Part shown: in pieces, positions 8,758 through 16,455 of the stretch | Layout: each line of letters opens with the position of its first letter | Numbering within the stretch: the first letter of the stretch is position 1 | From: Rhizobium sp. ASV20 | Lineage (GTDB): Bacteria > Pseudomonadota > Alphaproteobacteria > Rhizobiales > Rhizobiaceae | Reading direction: 5' to 3' | Assembly: GCF_016429015.1 (NCBI RefSeq) | Contig: NZ_JAELTU010000004.1 | Location: 26,936 to 90,935 of the forward strand | DNA length: 64,000 nucleotides | The notes under the pieces: model-generated | Told to the model about the DNA's origin: nothing | The model's database searches: none | Seen by the model: only the letters and a program-made list of their open reading frames with translations | Program-made: the position numbers and the translations under genes

Positions 8758-9645
8758 TCACGGTTTCGTCGCTGCCAGTTGCTGGAAAAGATCGCGGGCC
8801 GGTTGCGGTAGATCTTCCAGCGAGCGCGCGCAGACCGAAAGCCTGCGCGTCGCCCAGCTGTCGGTAAGGCCGACTACGGCTATGCCCATCGAGCGGCTGC
8901 AGCGCCGTGCGGCTGTTTCCGGGACGATGCCAAGACCGATGCCGCAAGCGGCCATCTCGCAGATGGCCTCGAAGGTCCGCATCCTCACGCGCATCTGCAG
9001 CCTCGTACCGAGCCTGCCAGCCTGCATATCGATATGTTCCTGCAATGCCCCGCCGGTAAGCCCGATGAAATGCTCATGCAGGATATCGGTGAAAGCAATT
9101 CGTTTCGCTGCTGCCTGCGCATGATCGCGCGGCATGACCACCGCGAGCCTGTCGGTTGCAAAGGGCTGCAATATCAGGCCAGACGTATCGACGGCGTCCG
9201 AGAGGATGCCGATATCGGCGAGCCCCGTCGAAACGGCCCTGGCGATTTCGATGCTCTGGCGCTCCTTGAGTTCGACATCGACGCGCGGATGCCGGGCCAT
9301 CCAGGCGGCAAGGCGCCTGGGCAGGAATTCCGTCATGGAGGCGGTGTTGGCGAGAAGCCGGATGGTTGCCCGCAAGCCGCTGGCATGTTCGCCGAGTTCG
9401 CCGCGCATTTGCGCGAGCTGCCGCTGGATCAGGCGGGCATGATGCGCCAGCGCTTCGCCCGCTGGGGTCGGACGAACGCCGCGTCGTCCGCGTTCCAGAA
9501 GCTGTACGCTGCCATTGGCCTCCATGTCGCGCAATCGCTCGCTGGCAGCCGGCAGCGAAAGTCCGACATCGGCAGCGCCATGGGTGATGCTGCCGGCATC
9601 GACGACGGCGAGGAAGAGGCGAAGGTCGGTCAGGTCGAAACGCAT
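8758..9645 (-). CDS. LysR-family transcriptional regulator
   Basis: 295 residues: winged HTH at the N-terminus (LRLFLAVVDAGSITHGAADVGLSLPAASERLRDME, about residues 8-42) and a LysR substrate-binding domain (ADIGILSDAV, GIGLGIVPETAARR). It is divergent from the TauE/SafE permease gene (about 100 bases apart), the usual arrangement for a LysR regulator and its target, so control of that permease is a reasonable inference. The effector is unknown. Confidence 0.92.
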   Translation of the reverse strand: MRFDLTDLRLFLAVVDAGSITHGAADVGLSLPAASERLRDMEANGSVQLLERGRRGVRPTPAGEALAHHARLIQRQLAQMRGELGEHASGLRATIRLLANTASMTEFLPRRLAAWMARHPRVDVELKERQSIEIARAVSTGLADIGILSDAVDTSGLILQPFATDRLAVVMPRDHAQAAAKRIAFTDILHEHFIGLTGGALQEHIDMQAGRLGTRLQMRVRMRTFEAICEMAACGIGLGIVPETAARRCSRSMGIAVVGLTDSWATRRLSVCARSLEDLPQPARDLFQQLAATKP

Positions 9646-9742
9646 GATTGAAGACTAGCGCATATCCAGCCTTCGGCATAGCCGAAGCCTGCCTTCGTAT
9701 CATCCGCATTGTCCGACCCTCCGGATTTGCTAGGGAAGGGGC

Positions 9743-10492
9743 ATGATGGATCATTCGACATGGCTCGTTGCCGCGATCTTCGCCACTTTCTTCGCTGCCG
9801 GCATCGTCAAGGGCGTCACCGGCATGGGGTTACCGACCGTGGCGATGGGCGTGCTCGGCGCATTGATCTCGCCGCTTGCTGCGGCAGGCCTGCTGATCGT
9901 GCCGTCTTTCGTGACCAATGTCTGGCAGCTCTTGGCAGGACCGAGCTTTGGCAAGCTTGTGCTGCGGTTCTGGTTGCTGGTCGTCCTGGCGGTGGTCGGC
10001 ACTTTCGCCGGCTCATCCCTGCTTGCCAGCGGCGATTCGCTCGTGACGACAGGTGCCTTGGGCGCCGCGCTTGTCCTCTATGCGGCCCATGCGCTGTTCG
10101 CCCGCCAGCTTCGCGTGCCGACCAAGCTGGAGCCGCTTATGTCGCCTGTCATTGGCCTGGTGACGGGCTTGCTGACAGGCGCCACGGGCGTTCTTGTCGT
10201 GCCGGCGGTCCCCTATCTCCAGGCGCTCGGCCTCGAAAAGGACGATCTGATTCAGGCGCTTGGCCTGTCCTTCACGGTTTCGACCGTGGCGCTGGCTGGC
10301 GCGCTTGCATGGCACGGTGCCTTTCGCATCGACAATCTGGCAATGTCTGCCCTTGCGATCATTCCGGCGCTGGCCGGCATGTGGGCGGGGCAGGTCATCC
10401 GCAATCGCGTCAGCCCGGCAAGCTTTCGCCGCTGGTTTCTGGTCTGCCTTCTGTTGCTTGGTGCGGAAATGGTCGTCAAAGCGCTTCTGTAA
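9743..10492 (+). CDS. TauE/SafE-family membrane permease
   Basis: 249 residues, almost wholly hydrophobic, with about seven to eight predicted membrane segments. The N-terminal half has the characteristic FFAAGIVKGVTGMGLPTVAM and the second half the paired repeat PVIGLVTGLLTGATGVLVVP. Members export or import sulfite, sulfoacetate or other small organic anions. ATG 9743 fits the family N-terminus; a start further upstream would add implausible polar sequence. The divergent LysR gene is the probable regulator. Confidence 0.9.
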   Translation: MMDHSTWLVAAIFATFFAAGIVKGVTGMGLPTVAMGVLGALISPLAAAGLLIVPSFVTNVWQLLAGPSFGKLVLRFWLLVVLAVVGTFAGSSLLASGDSLVTTGALGAALVLYAAHALFARQLRVPTKLEPLMSPVIGLVTGLLTGATGVLVVPAVPYLQALGLEKDDLIQALGLSFTVSTVALAGALAWHGAFRIDNLAMSALAIIPALAGMWAGQVIRNRVSPASFRRWFLVCLLLLGAEMVVKALL

Positions 10493-10570
10493 GACACTCG
10501 CATATTGTGAGGCGTTGGATGCCGCCACATATGCTGGAGAGTTTTCCTCAGGCATCGGAGCGATTGATCG

Positions 10571-11155
10571 ATGAAGGACGAGCAGCACGAGATTGGCGAT
10601 CATCTGTCTCCGGTCGATGCGCTTGTCGTTGTCGATGTGCAGAGCGCCTTCGTGCAAGGCGCCGAAGCTGTGCCCGGTCATGAGGCGTTGCTATCGATGA
10701 TATCAGTCCTGCTGGCCGAGGCCCGCAGTGCCGGCGCGCCGGTGATATTCCTGCAGAATGATGGCGAACCCGGCGCCGTAGACGAGCCGCTTCAGGCTGG
10801 GTGGGAGCTGCACTTTCCGCCTCTTCCTGGCGAGAGCGTACTCAGAAAGCCCGGGGATGATGGGTTCGACGACACCGACCTCGAAGACATTCTCGAAGCC
10901 TCGCGCGTGCATGATCTTGCCATCTGCGGCGTGCTTTCGGAAATGTGCGTTGCCGCGACCGCGCGCGCCGCGCTGGAGCGCGGCTACGGCGTGCTGCTGC
11001 CGCATGATGCGCATGCGACTTACAATGTTCCCGCCGGGCCGGGCTCGGAGGGTGTTCCGGCTGCAATGGCCGCAAGAGCAGCGGAATGGTCGCTTGGCGA
11101 TGAGGTGCGCATCTGCGCTTCGGCGCGGGATGTCCGTTTCAAAAGACGCATCTAG
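10571..11155 (+). CDS. Isochorismatase-family cysteine hydrolase
   Basis: 194 residues with the family triad: Asp in ALVVVDVQSAFV, Lys in SVLRKPGDDGF and Cys126 in GVLSEMCVAATAR. The family hydrolyses amides or ethers such as nicotinamide, ureidomalonate-type and N-carbamoyl compounds. The substrate is not evident, and the usual nicotinamidase metal-binding His cluster is not obvious. Cytosolic. It lies 78 bases after the TauE-type gene on the same strand, possibly co-transcribed. It is followed by a short repeat-like hairpin. Confidence 0.88.
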   Translation: MKDEQHEIGDHLSPVDALVVVDVQSAFVQGAEAVPGHEALLSMISVLLAEARSAGAPVIFLQNDGEPGAVDEPLQAGWELHFPPLPGESVLRKPGDDGFDDTDLEDILEASRVHDLAICGVLSEMCVAATARAALERGYGVLLPHDAHATYNVPAGPGSEGVPAAMAARAAEWSLGDEVRICASARDVRFKRRI

Positions 11156-11190
11156 AGCATTTCCGGGAAAGTAGAGACGCTCCAGCCCGA
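11155..11190. repeat. Short copy of the interspersed repeat
   Basis: GAGCATTTCCGGGAAAGTAG followed by AGACGCTC resembles the left half of the element at 930-1000. It contains the small palindrome TTTCC-G-GGAAA and GAGC/GCTC ends that could form a hairpin just after the stop of the isochorismatase-like gene. Whether it works as a terminator is unclear because no T-run follows. Confidence 0.35.
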
Positions 11191-11249
11191 CAGCCTCCCT
11201 TGCGGTTCGGTACTTGATTGTCGCATCGAATCGTAATAATTGAAGTTAC

Positions 11250-11699
11250 ATGAAAAGAGACAGTCGCCTTTCCTCCGTCCTGCACGCGCTTCTCCATATG
11301 GCCGAGCAGGATGGTCCCGTCACCTCGGAGACCCTAGCGCAATGCATGAATACCAATCCGGTGGTCGTGCGCCGCACCATGGGACTTCTGCGTGAGGTCG
11401 GCATCGTCCGCTCCGCCAAAGGGCATACGGGCGGTTGGACGATCGCCGCCGATCTTGGTGCCGTAACCCTGCGGCAGTTGCACGAAGCGCTCGGCGAACC
11501 CGCTGTCTTCGCCATCGGCAATCGCAACGAAACGCCGGAATGCCTTGTGGAGCAAGCTGTCAATTCCGTGCTCGACAGCGCCTTCGCCGAGGCCGAGGCG
11601 CTGCTGCTCAAGCGTTTTGAAACCGTCACTCTCGCCGATCTCGCCGTCGACTTCGCGCGGCGTCATGCGGAATGGCGCGAAAGAAGGACCATGTTATGA
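11250..11699 (+). CDS. Rrf2-family transcriptional regulator without Fe-S cysteine triad
   Basis: 149 residues with an Rrf2 winged HTH (SVLHALLHMAEQ, TSETLAQCMNTNPVVVRRTMGLLREVGIV) and the typical wing KGHTGGWTIA. Only two cysteines are seen (LAQCMNT and TPECLVE), so the three-Cys Fe-S cluster of IscR/NsrR is absent; it may sense redox state through a thiol or be a non-cluster member. Its last codons overlap the start of the FAD oxidoreductase by four bases (ATGA), making a tight regulator-target pair. Confidence 0.9.
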   Translation: MKRDSRLSSVLHALLHMAEQDGPVTSETLAQCMNTNPVVVRRTMGLLREVGIVRSAKGHTGGWTIAADLGAVTLRQLHEALGEPAVFAIGNRNETPECLVEQAVNSVLDSAFAEAEALLLKRFETVTLADLAVDFARRHAEWRERRTML

Positions 11700-12577
11700 G
11701 ACACGACGTTATCGTCATCGGGGGCAGCTACGCCGGAATGGCGGCCGCCCTCCAGCTTATCCGTGCCCGCCGCAGGGTACTGGTCATCGATGCCGGCAAG
11801 CGCCGCAATCGTTTCACCGCGGAGTCCCACGGCTTTCTCGGCCAGGATGGCGTCGATCCGGCGGAGATTGCCGGCAAGGCGCGCGAGCAGCTTCTCGCCT
11901 ATCCGACATTGACCTGGGTCGAGGGCAATGCCGAGCGGGCCGAGGGCCAGAAGGATGCTTTTGTTGTCACGACCGCCGATGGTGCACGCCATGACGGCCG
12001 CCGGCTTCTCTTTGCGACCGGCGTGTCCGATACGCTTCCTGCCATCGAAGGTCTTAGCGAACGCTGGGGCAAAGGCGTCTTCCACTGCCCCTATTGCCAC
12101 GGCTACGAGCTCGATCAGGGCCGCATCGGCTGCATTGCCACCGGCCCGATGTCGCTGCATCAGGCGCAGCTACTGCCGGAATGGGGAGAGGTGACATTGT
12201 TTCTCAACGGCACATTCGTGCCGGATGAGGCGCAGCGTGCCGATCTCGCCGCTCGTGGCGTAACGATCGAGGAAACTCCGGTCGCGAGGTTGGAAGGCAA
12301 GGCGGATGTGCGGCTGGCCGATGGTCGCCTGCTGCAATTTGCCGGGCTCTTTACCGCGTCGCAGGTCGCGCCGGCGAGCCCGATTGCCGAACATCTCGGC
12401 TGCAGCATTGAGGCGACGCTTTTTGGAACACAGATCCAGACCGACGCCACGAAGGAAAGCACCATCCCCGGCGCTTTCGCCTGTGGCGATGCCGCGCGCA
12501 TCCCGCATTCGGTAACGCTGGCGGTTGGCGATGGCGCCTGGGCGGGCGCGCAATTGCACCGCTCGCTCGTGTTTTAA
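11696..12577 (+). CDS. Thioredoxin-reductase-like NAD(P)/FAD oxidoreductase
   Basis: 293 residues from ATG 11696, which overlaps the Rrf2 gene stop. Domains: FAD-binding N-terminus (HDVIVIGGSYAGMAAALQL), a redox-active pair in HCPYCHGYE (CxxC), an NAD(P)-binding middle and a C-terminal FAD motif (GAFACGDAARIPHSVTLAVGDG). This matches class II pyridine nucleotide disulfide oxidoreductases related to TrxB. No thioredoxin gene is adjacent, so the partner is unknown. Coupling to an Rrf2 regulator suggests induction by thiol or electrophile stress (inference). Confidence 0.9.
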   Translation: MRHDVIVIGGSYAGMAAALQLIRARRRVLVIDAGKRRNRFTAESHGFLGQDGVDPAEIAGKAREQLLAYPTLTWVEGNAERAEGQKDAFVVTTADGARHDGRRLLFATGVSDTLPAIEGLSERWGKGVFHCPYCHGYELDQGRIGCIATGPMSLHQAQLLPEWGEVTLFLNGTFVPDEAQRADLAARGVTIEETPVARLEGKADVRLADGRLLQFAGLFTASQVAPASPIAEHLGCSIEATLFGTQIQTDATKESTIPGAFACGDAARIPHSVTLAVGDGAWAGAQLHRSLVF

Positions 12578-12606
12578 GACAGGTTTCGGAGGGCGCTTGC
12601 GCCCTC

Positions 12607-13077
12607 TTACTTTTCGTCCGGTACTCTCACGATAACCGTTTCGTCGGGGCCGATGAGCCGGCCGTCCTGAGTCCTGATGTCGAGGTGCACAGACTGTCCG
12701 CTCGCGCGATCCACCAGCAGCGAATGGTCTTCCGCCGGTTCAAAAAGATGGCGCTCGCCGAACTGGCGCAGCGCCACCATGACCGGGAAGAGATCCTTTC
12801 CCATTGCCGTCAGCCGATATTCCATGCGCGCGCCTCCTTCGCTTGTCGGGACAAGCTCCAGGATGCCGCTCGCTACCAGCGTCTTCAGGCGCTCGGTGAG
12901 GATATTCTTGGCAATGCCGAGGCTCTTTTGAAACTCGCCGAAGCGCGTCAGCCCGTCGAAAGCGTCGCGCACGATCAGCAGCGACCACCAATCGCCGATC
13001 ACATCCAGTGAGCGCGCGCTCGGGCAGTAATCGCCTTTGAGACTTTTCCGCGCCACCATTCGCCTAGCCATCTCCAT
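12607..13077 (-). CDS. HxlR-family transcriptional regulator
   Basis: 156 residues with the HxlR winged HTH: CPSARSLDVIGDWWSLLIVRDAF, GIAKNILTERLKTLVASGIL and the wing YRLTAMGKDLFPVM. The N-terminal CPSAR cysteine is typical; in several HxlR proteins it senses aldehydes or oxidants. A second start six bases in (MARRMVARK) is equally possible. It is divergent from an MFS transporter, and the shared promoter region contains two matching palindromic sites, so it very probably controls itself and the pump. Confidence 0.92.
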   Translation of the reverse strand: MEMARRMVARKSLKGDYCPSARSLDVIGDWWSLLIVRDAFDGLTRFGEFQKSLGIAKNILTERLKTLVASGILELVPTSEGGARMEYRLTAMGKDLFPVMVALRQFGERHLFEPAEDHSLLVDRASGQSVHLDIRTQDGRLIGPDETVIVRVPDEK

Positions 13078-13092
13078 TTTTTGCGAGCAAGA

Positions 13093-13151
13093 TTGGTTGC
13101 ATTATTAAACCAACGATGTTACTCGATATTTGGTTTCGTTATTAAACCGAA
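13093..13151. promoter_or_regulatory. Two tandem HxlR-type operators in a divergent promoter
   Basis: TTGGTT-N9-AACCAA (13093-13113) and TTGGTT-N9-AACCGA (13130-13150) share arm sequence and spacing and are 37 bases apart. The first is a perfect inverted repeat, the second has one mismatch. They fill the gap between the HxlR gene and the MFS gene. Assignment to the HxlR protein is inferred from position and symmetry. Confidence 0.75.
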
Positions 13152-13167
13152 ATTACGGGAGCTTGCA

Positions 13168-14490
13168 ATGACAATCAGGCAAAACGTGCCGCCGGCGGGC
13201 GGCGCGAATGATATCCTGCGTCTCGATTCCGATCGGGCGGCCGCCCCCGAAGGCGGACATGGCGATCCTTCTTCGGGCGCGACAGGTGGCTCGCCGCTGA
13301 CGCGCCTGACCATTCTGCTATTTGCTGTCGCCAGTGGCCTGGCGGTGGCCAATGCTTATTTCGCCCATCCGCTCCTCGATGTTATGGCGGATGACCTCAA
13401 GCTCTCGCGCACGGTTGCGGGCCTCATCGTCGGCGCGACGCAGCTTGGTTACGGGCTGGGCTTGATCCTGCTGGTGCCGCTGGGTGACCTTGTCGATCGG
13501 CGCAAGCTGATCGTCGTACAGTCGATGCTGACGGTGGTCGCCCTGATCTGCGTCAGCGTCTCGAGCAATGCGACGATGTTGCTGGCTTCCATGGCGGCCG
13601 TTGGCTTCCTGGCGGTGGTGACGCAAGCGCTGGTCGCCTATGCCGCGAGCCTTGCGCATCCCTCCGAGCGCGGCCACATCGTCGGCATGGTGACGAGCGG
13701 CATCGTGCTCGGCATTCTCCTGGCGCGAAGCGTTGCCGGAACGCTCACCGATCTCTCCGGCTGGCGGACGGTCTATATCGTCTCCGCACTGCTGACACTG
13801 GTGATCGCCTTCCTGTTGTGGCGTGCCTTGCCGCGGCAGAAGAAAACGCAATCGCGCCTTTCCTATACCGGTCTAATCCGTTCTCTGGCGACACTGCTCG
13901 TCGAAGAACCTGTCCTGCGCATCCGCGCCGTCATCGCCATGCTGATCTTCGCCAATATCACCACGCTGCTGGCGCCGCTGGTCTTGCCGCTGACCGCGCC
14001 ACCTCACTCCATGTCGCACACGGAAGTCGGACTGTTCGGCCTTGCGGGCGCCGCAGGCGCACTCGGGGCGGTCCGGGCAGGACGCTGGACCGATCGTGGC
14101 CACGGTCAGCGTGTCACCGGCATCGCGCTTGCGCTAATGTTGGTTGCCTGGCTACCGATCTCGATGCTGGACCATTCGATCTTCTGGCTTGTTGTCGGCG
14201 TCCTCGTCATCGATTTCGGCCTGCAGGCGACGCATGTCGCCAATCAGGGCATGATCTATCGCGTCAGGCCCGACGCGCAAAACCGTCTTACCGCAGCCTA
14301 TATGGTGTTCTACTCGATCGGCAGCGCCGTCGGCTCGTCGACGTCGACGATCATTTACGCCCATGCCGGCTGGACAGGCGTCTGCATTTCCGGCGCGGGC
14401 ATCAGCCTGGCAGCCCTTCTCTTCTGGGCGCTGACCTTGCGGGCAACGCCGGCCATAGCAACGCAAAAGGTTGGCGGAAATGGTGCCTAA
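13168..14490 (+). CDS. MFS-family efflux transporter
   Basis: 440 residues from ATG 13168 (purine-rich ACGGGAG just upstream); an upstream start would run through the operators and is rejected. About 45 polar residues precede twelve predicted helices. The MFS loop 2-3 motif is present as LGDLVDRRKLIV, and ANAYFAHPLLDVMADD marks helix 1. It resembles drug/sugar exporters of the DHA1 type. It is likely an inner-membrane proton-driven efflux pump under control of the adjacent HxlR regulator. Confidence 0.9.
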   Translation: MTIRQNVPPAGGANDILRLDSDRAAAPEGGHGDPSSGATGGSPLTRLTILLFAVASGLAVANAYFAHPLLDVMADDLKLSRTVAGLIVGATQLGYGLGLILLVPLGDLVDRRKLIVVQSMLTVVALICVSVSSNATMLLASMAAVGFLAVVTQALVAYAASLAHPSERGHIVGMVTSGIVLGILLARSVAGTLTDLSGWRTVYIVSALLTLVIAFLLWRALPRQKKTQSRLSYTGLIRSLATLLVEEPVLRIRAVIAMLIFANITTLLAPLVLPLTAPPHSMSHTEVGLFGLAGAAGALGAVRAGRWTDRGHGQRVTGIALALMLVAWLPISMLDHSIFWLVVGVLVIDFGLQATHVANQGMIYRVRPDAQNRLTAAYMVFYSIGSAVGSSTSTIIYAHAGWTGVCISGAGISLAALLFWALTLRATPAIATQKVGGNGA

Positions 14491-14529
14491 CGACCGGCCA
14501 TTTATGGATGCGGGTGGCTGATGCTGATG

Positions 14530-15426
14530 TTAGCGCGTCAGGGTCGCGGGCAGTCCCTCCTCCAGCAGGGATAGGACTGCTCGTATCCGAGGCGGTATCG
14601 GCCTTGTCGCCGGGTAAAGCGCATGCAGATCGAACCCCGGCACGGTAAATCCCGGCAGCAGCCGTATCAGCTTGCCGTTCTCAAGATCCTCAGTGCAGAC
14701 GGGCCGCTGTAAGACGCCGATGCCTGCGCCATCCAGCAGCAGGCTATGCAGTGGCCTCCAGTGGCTGGTGCTAAGGACGATGTCGATGGCGGCGAGTTCC
14801 TCGCGCCGATCCGCGGAAATCAGCGGAAGCCGCCCATTGTTGAAGAGACCGGATACTCGAAGAAAGGGGTGGTCGATGAGTTCGCCGGGGTTTGTCGGCG
14901 CACCATGCTGCTCGATATAGTCTGGCGATGCCACCAGCACGCGGCCGACATGGCCAAGCTTGCGGGCAATGAAGCTGCCTTCTCCAAGATCACCAAGCCG
15001 TAGCGAGATGTCGACGCCCTCCGTCACGGGATCGACGATCCTGTCGTTGAGCACCAGCTCGATCTTGAGCTGCGGGTGATGCCTGCGCATCTGCAGCAGG
15101 ACGGAAGGCAGCACGATTTCACCGACGCCGTGCGGCGCTGCTATCCTCAGCGTGCCGCGCAACGACTGATCGCCATTGGCAACGGCCACGGCATCGCTCG
15201 CAGCGTCGAGAACCTGCTTGCTGCGCTCATAGAAGGCGGTGCCGGTATCGGTAACGGAGAGCCTGCGCGTATTTCGAAGCAGCAGCCGTGTGCCCAGATA
15301 TTGCTCCAGCCGATCAATACGCTCGCTGACGGCGGGTTGCCCCATGCCGAGATCGCGGGCGGCGGCTGACATGCTGCCCCGTTCCACCACCCTGACATAG
15401 ACGCGCATCGCCACCAGCAAATCCAT
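14530..15426 (-). CDS. LysR-family transcriptional regulator
   Basis: 298 residues from ATG 15426, which gives the standard LysR start MDLLVAMRVYVRVVERGSMS; an in-frame ATG at 15468 would add 14 unlikely residues. HTH: SAAARDLGMGQPAVSERIDRLEQYLG. The effector domain has DISLRLGDLGEGSFIARKLG and a C-terminal LEEGLPATLTR. The sequence type matches the group of LysR regulators with the TDTGTAFYERSKQVL linker helix. Divergent from the AHL lactonase gene with a 120-base gap, so it may control that gene. Confidence 0.92.
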   Translation of the reverse strand: MDLLVAMRVYVRVVERGSMSAAARDLGMGQPAVSERIDRLEQYLGTRLLLRNTRRLSVTDTGTAFYERSKQVLDAASDAVAVANGDQSLRGTLRIAAPHGVGEIVLPSVLLQMRRHHPQLKIELVLNDRIVDPVTEGVDISLRLGDLGEGSFIARKLGHVGRVLVASPDYIEQHGAPTNPGELIDHPFLRVSGLFNNGRLPLISADRREELAAIDIVLSTSHWRPLHSLLLDGAGIGVLQRPVCTEDLENGKLIRLLPGFTVPGFDLHALYPATRPIPPRIRAVLSLLEEGLPATLTR

Positions 15427-15546
15427 GCCGGCAATATATCGGCTCGGCCGATAAATGTAAGTGGACAATACGGTCTAGTGGTCGCCGTGCCGATTGTCGA
15501 AACAAGGAGGCGGCATCAACGGCATCTTCGAACAGCAGGCAAGGCG

Positions 15547-16338
15547 ATGAGCGAGATCAGACTATATATGTTTCAGTCCGGCACCCAGAAATGCAAAGTC
15601 CATAATATCAGGATGGGCGAGGGGAACGGTGCCGATTATGAAATACCGGTGCCCTGGTTTCTGCTTACCCATCCTAAGGGCAACGTCATCATCGACGGCG
15701 GGCTCGCTGCCGAGGGCCTGGCCGATCCCCGTGCCTATTGGGGCGATGGCGTCGATAGTTACAAGCCCGTTATGACCGAGGAACAGGGATGCGTTGCGCA
15801 ACTGGCGAGGCTCGGTCTTTCGCCCGAAGATGTTCGTTTCGTCGTCCTGTCACATCTGCATTCGGACCACACCGGAGCCATCGGCCGCTTTCCCAATGCG
15901 ACCCACATCGTCCAGCGTCGGGAGTATGAATATGCCTTTGCTCCCGATTGGTTTGCCGCCGGCGCCTATGTGCGCCGCGATTTCGACCGTCCGGGTCTGA
16001 AATGGCAATTCCTGCAGGGCGGCGCGACGGACGGCTACGATCTCTACGGCGACGGCGCGCTCAGGATGATTTTCACGCCGGGCCATAGCGTCGGTCATCA
16101 GTCCTTTCTGCTGCGCCTGCCGAAATCGCGGTCAATTCTGCTGACCGTCGATGCCGCCTACACGCTGGATCACTGGAATGAGAAGGCCCTTCCCGGCTTC
16201 CTCACGTCCACGGTGGAGACGGTACGTTCGGTGCAAAAGCTCCGCATGTTGGCCGAGCAGTCAGGCGCCATGATCGTCACGGGTCACGATCCCGACGCCT
16301 GGCCACAATTCCGGCATGCGCCAGCCTATTACGACTGA
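15547..16338 (+). CDS. attM: AttM/BlcC-type N-acyl-homoserine lactonase (metallo-beta-lactamase fold)
   Basis: 263 residues, very close in length and sequence to Agrobacterium AttM/BlcC: YMFQSGTQKCKVHNIRMGEG, GADYEIPVPW, VIIDGGLA, and GRFPNATHIVQRREYEYAF. The zinc site HLHSDH (His103, His105, Asp107, His108), the distal H in FTPGHSVGHQ and D in LLTVDAAYTLDHW are present. It should open the lactone ring of acyl-homoserine lactones and quench quorum sensing, though BlcC also acts on gamma-butyrolactone. The blcA and blcB partner genes are not adjacent. Start chosen by homology to AttM. Confidence 0.92.
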   Translation: MSEIRLYMFQSGTQKCKVHNIRMGEGNGADYEIPVPWFLLTHPKGNVIIDGGLAAEGLADPRAYWGDGVDSYKPVMTEEQGCVAQLARLGLSPEDVRFVVLSHLHSDHTGAIGRFPNATHIVQRREYEYAFAPDWFAAGAYVRRDFDRPGLKWQFLQGGATDGYDLYGDGALRMIFTPGHSVGHQSFLLRLPKSRSILLTVDAAYTLDHWNEKALPGFLTSTVETVRSVQKLRMLAEQSGAMIVTGHDPDAWPQFRHAPAYYD

Positions 16339-16455
16339 CGCACGCGCCCGTGGGGAAAGCTCTTTGCCGATGGTGGCCACACGGGATTGATGGGGCAGCG
16401 CAATCCCGCATGATGCGCCGGGGCGTTTGCACATCCCTCAAAGCGTGAGCACGGC

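Noticed and set aside
9709..10683. Plus-strand frame of 324 codons overlapping the TauE/SafE gene
   Set aside because: Different frame of the same DNA; only the 9743 frame has membrane helices and the family motif.
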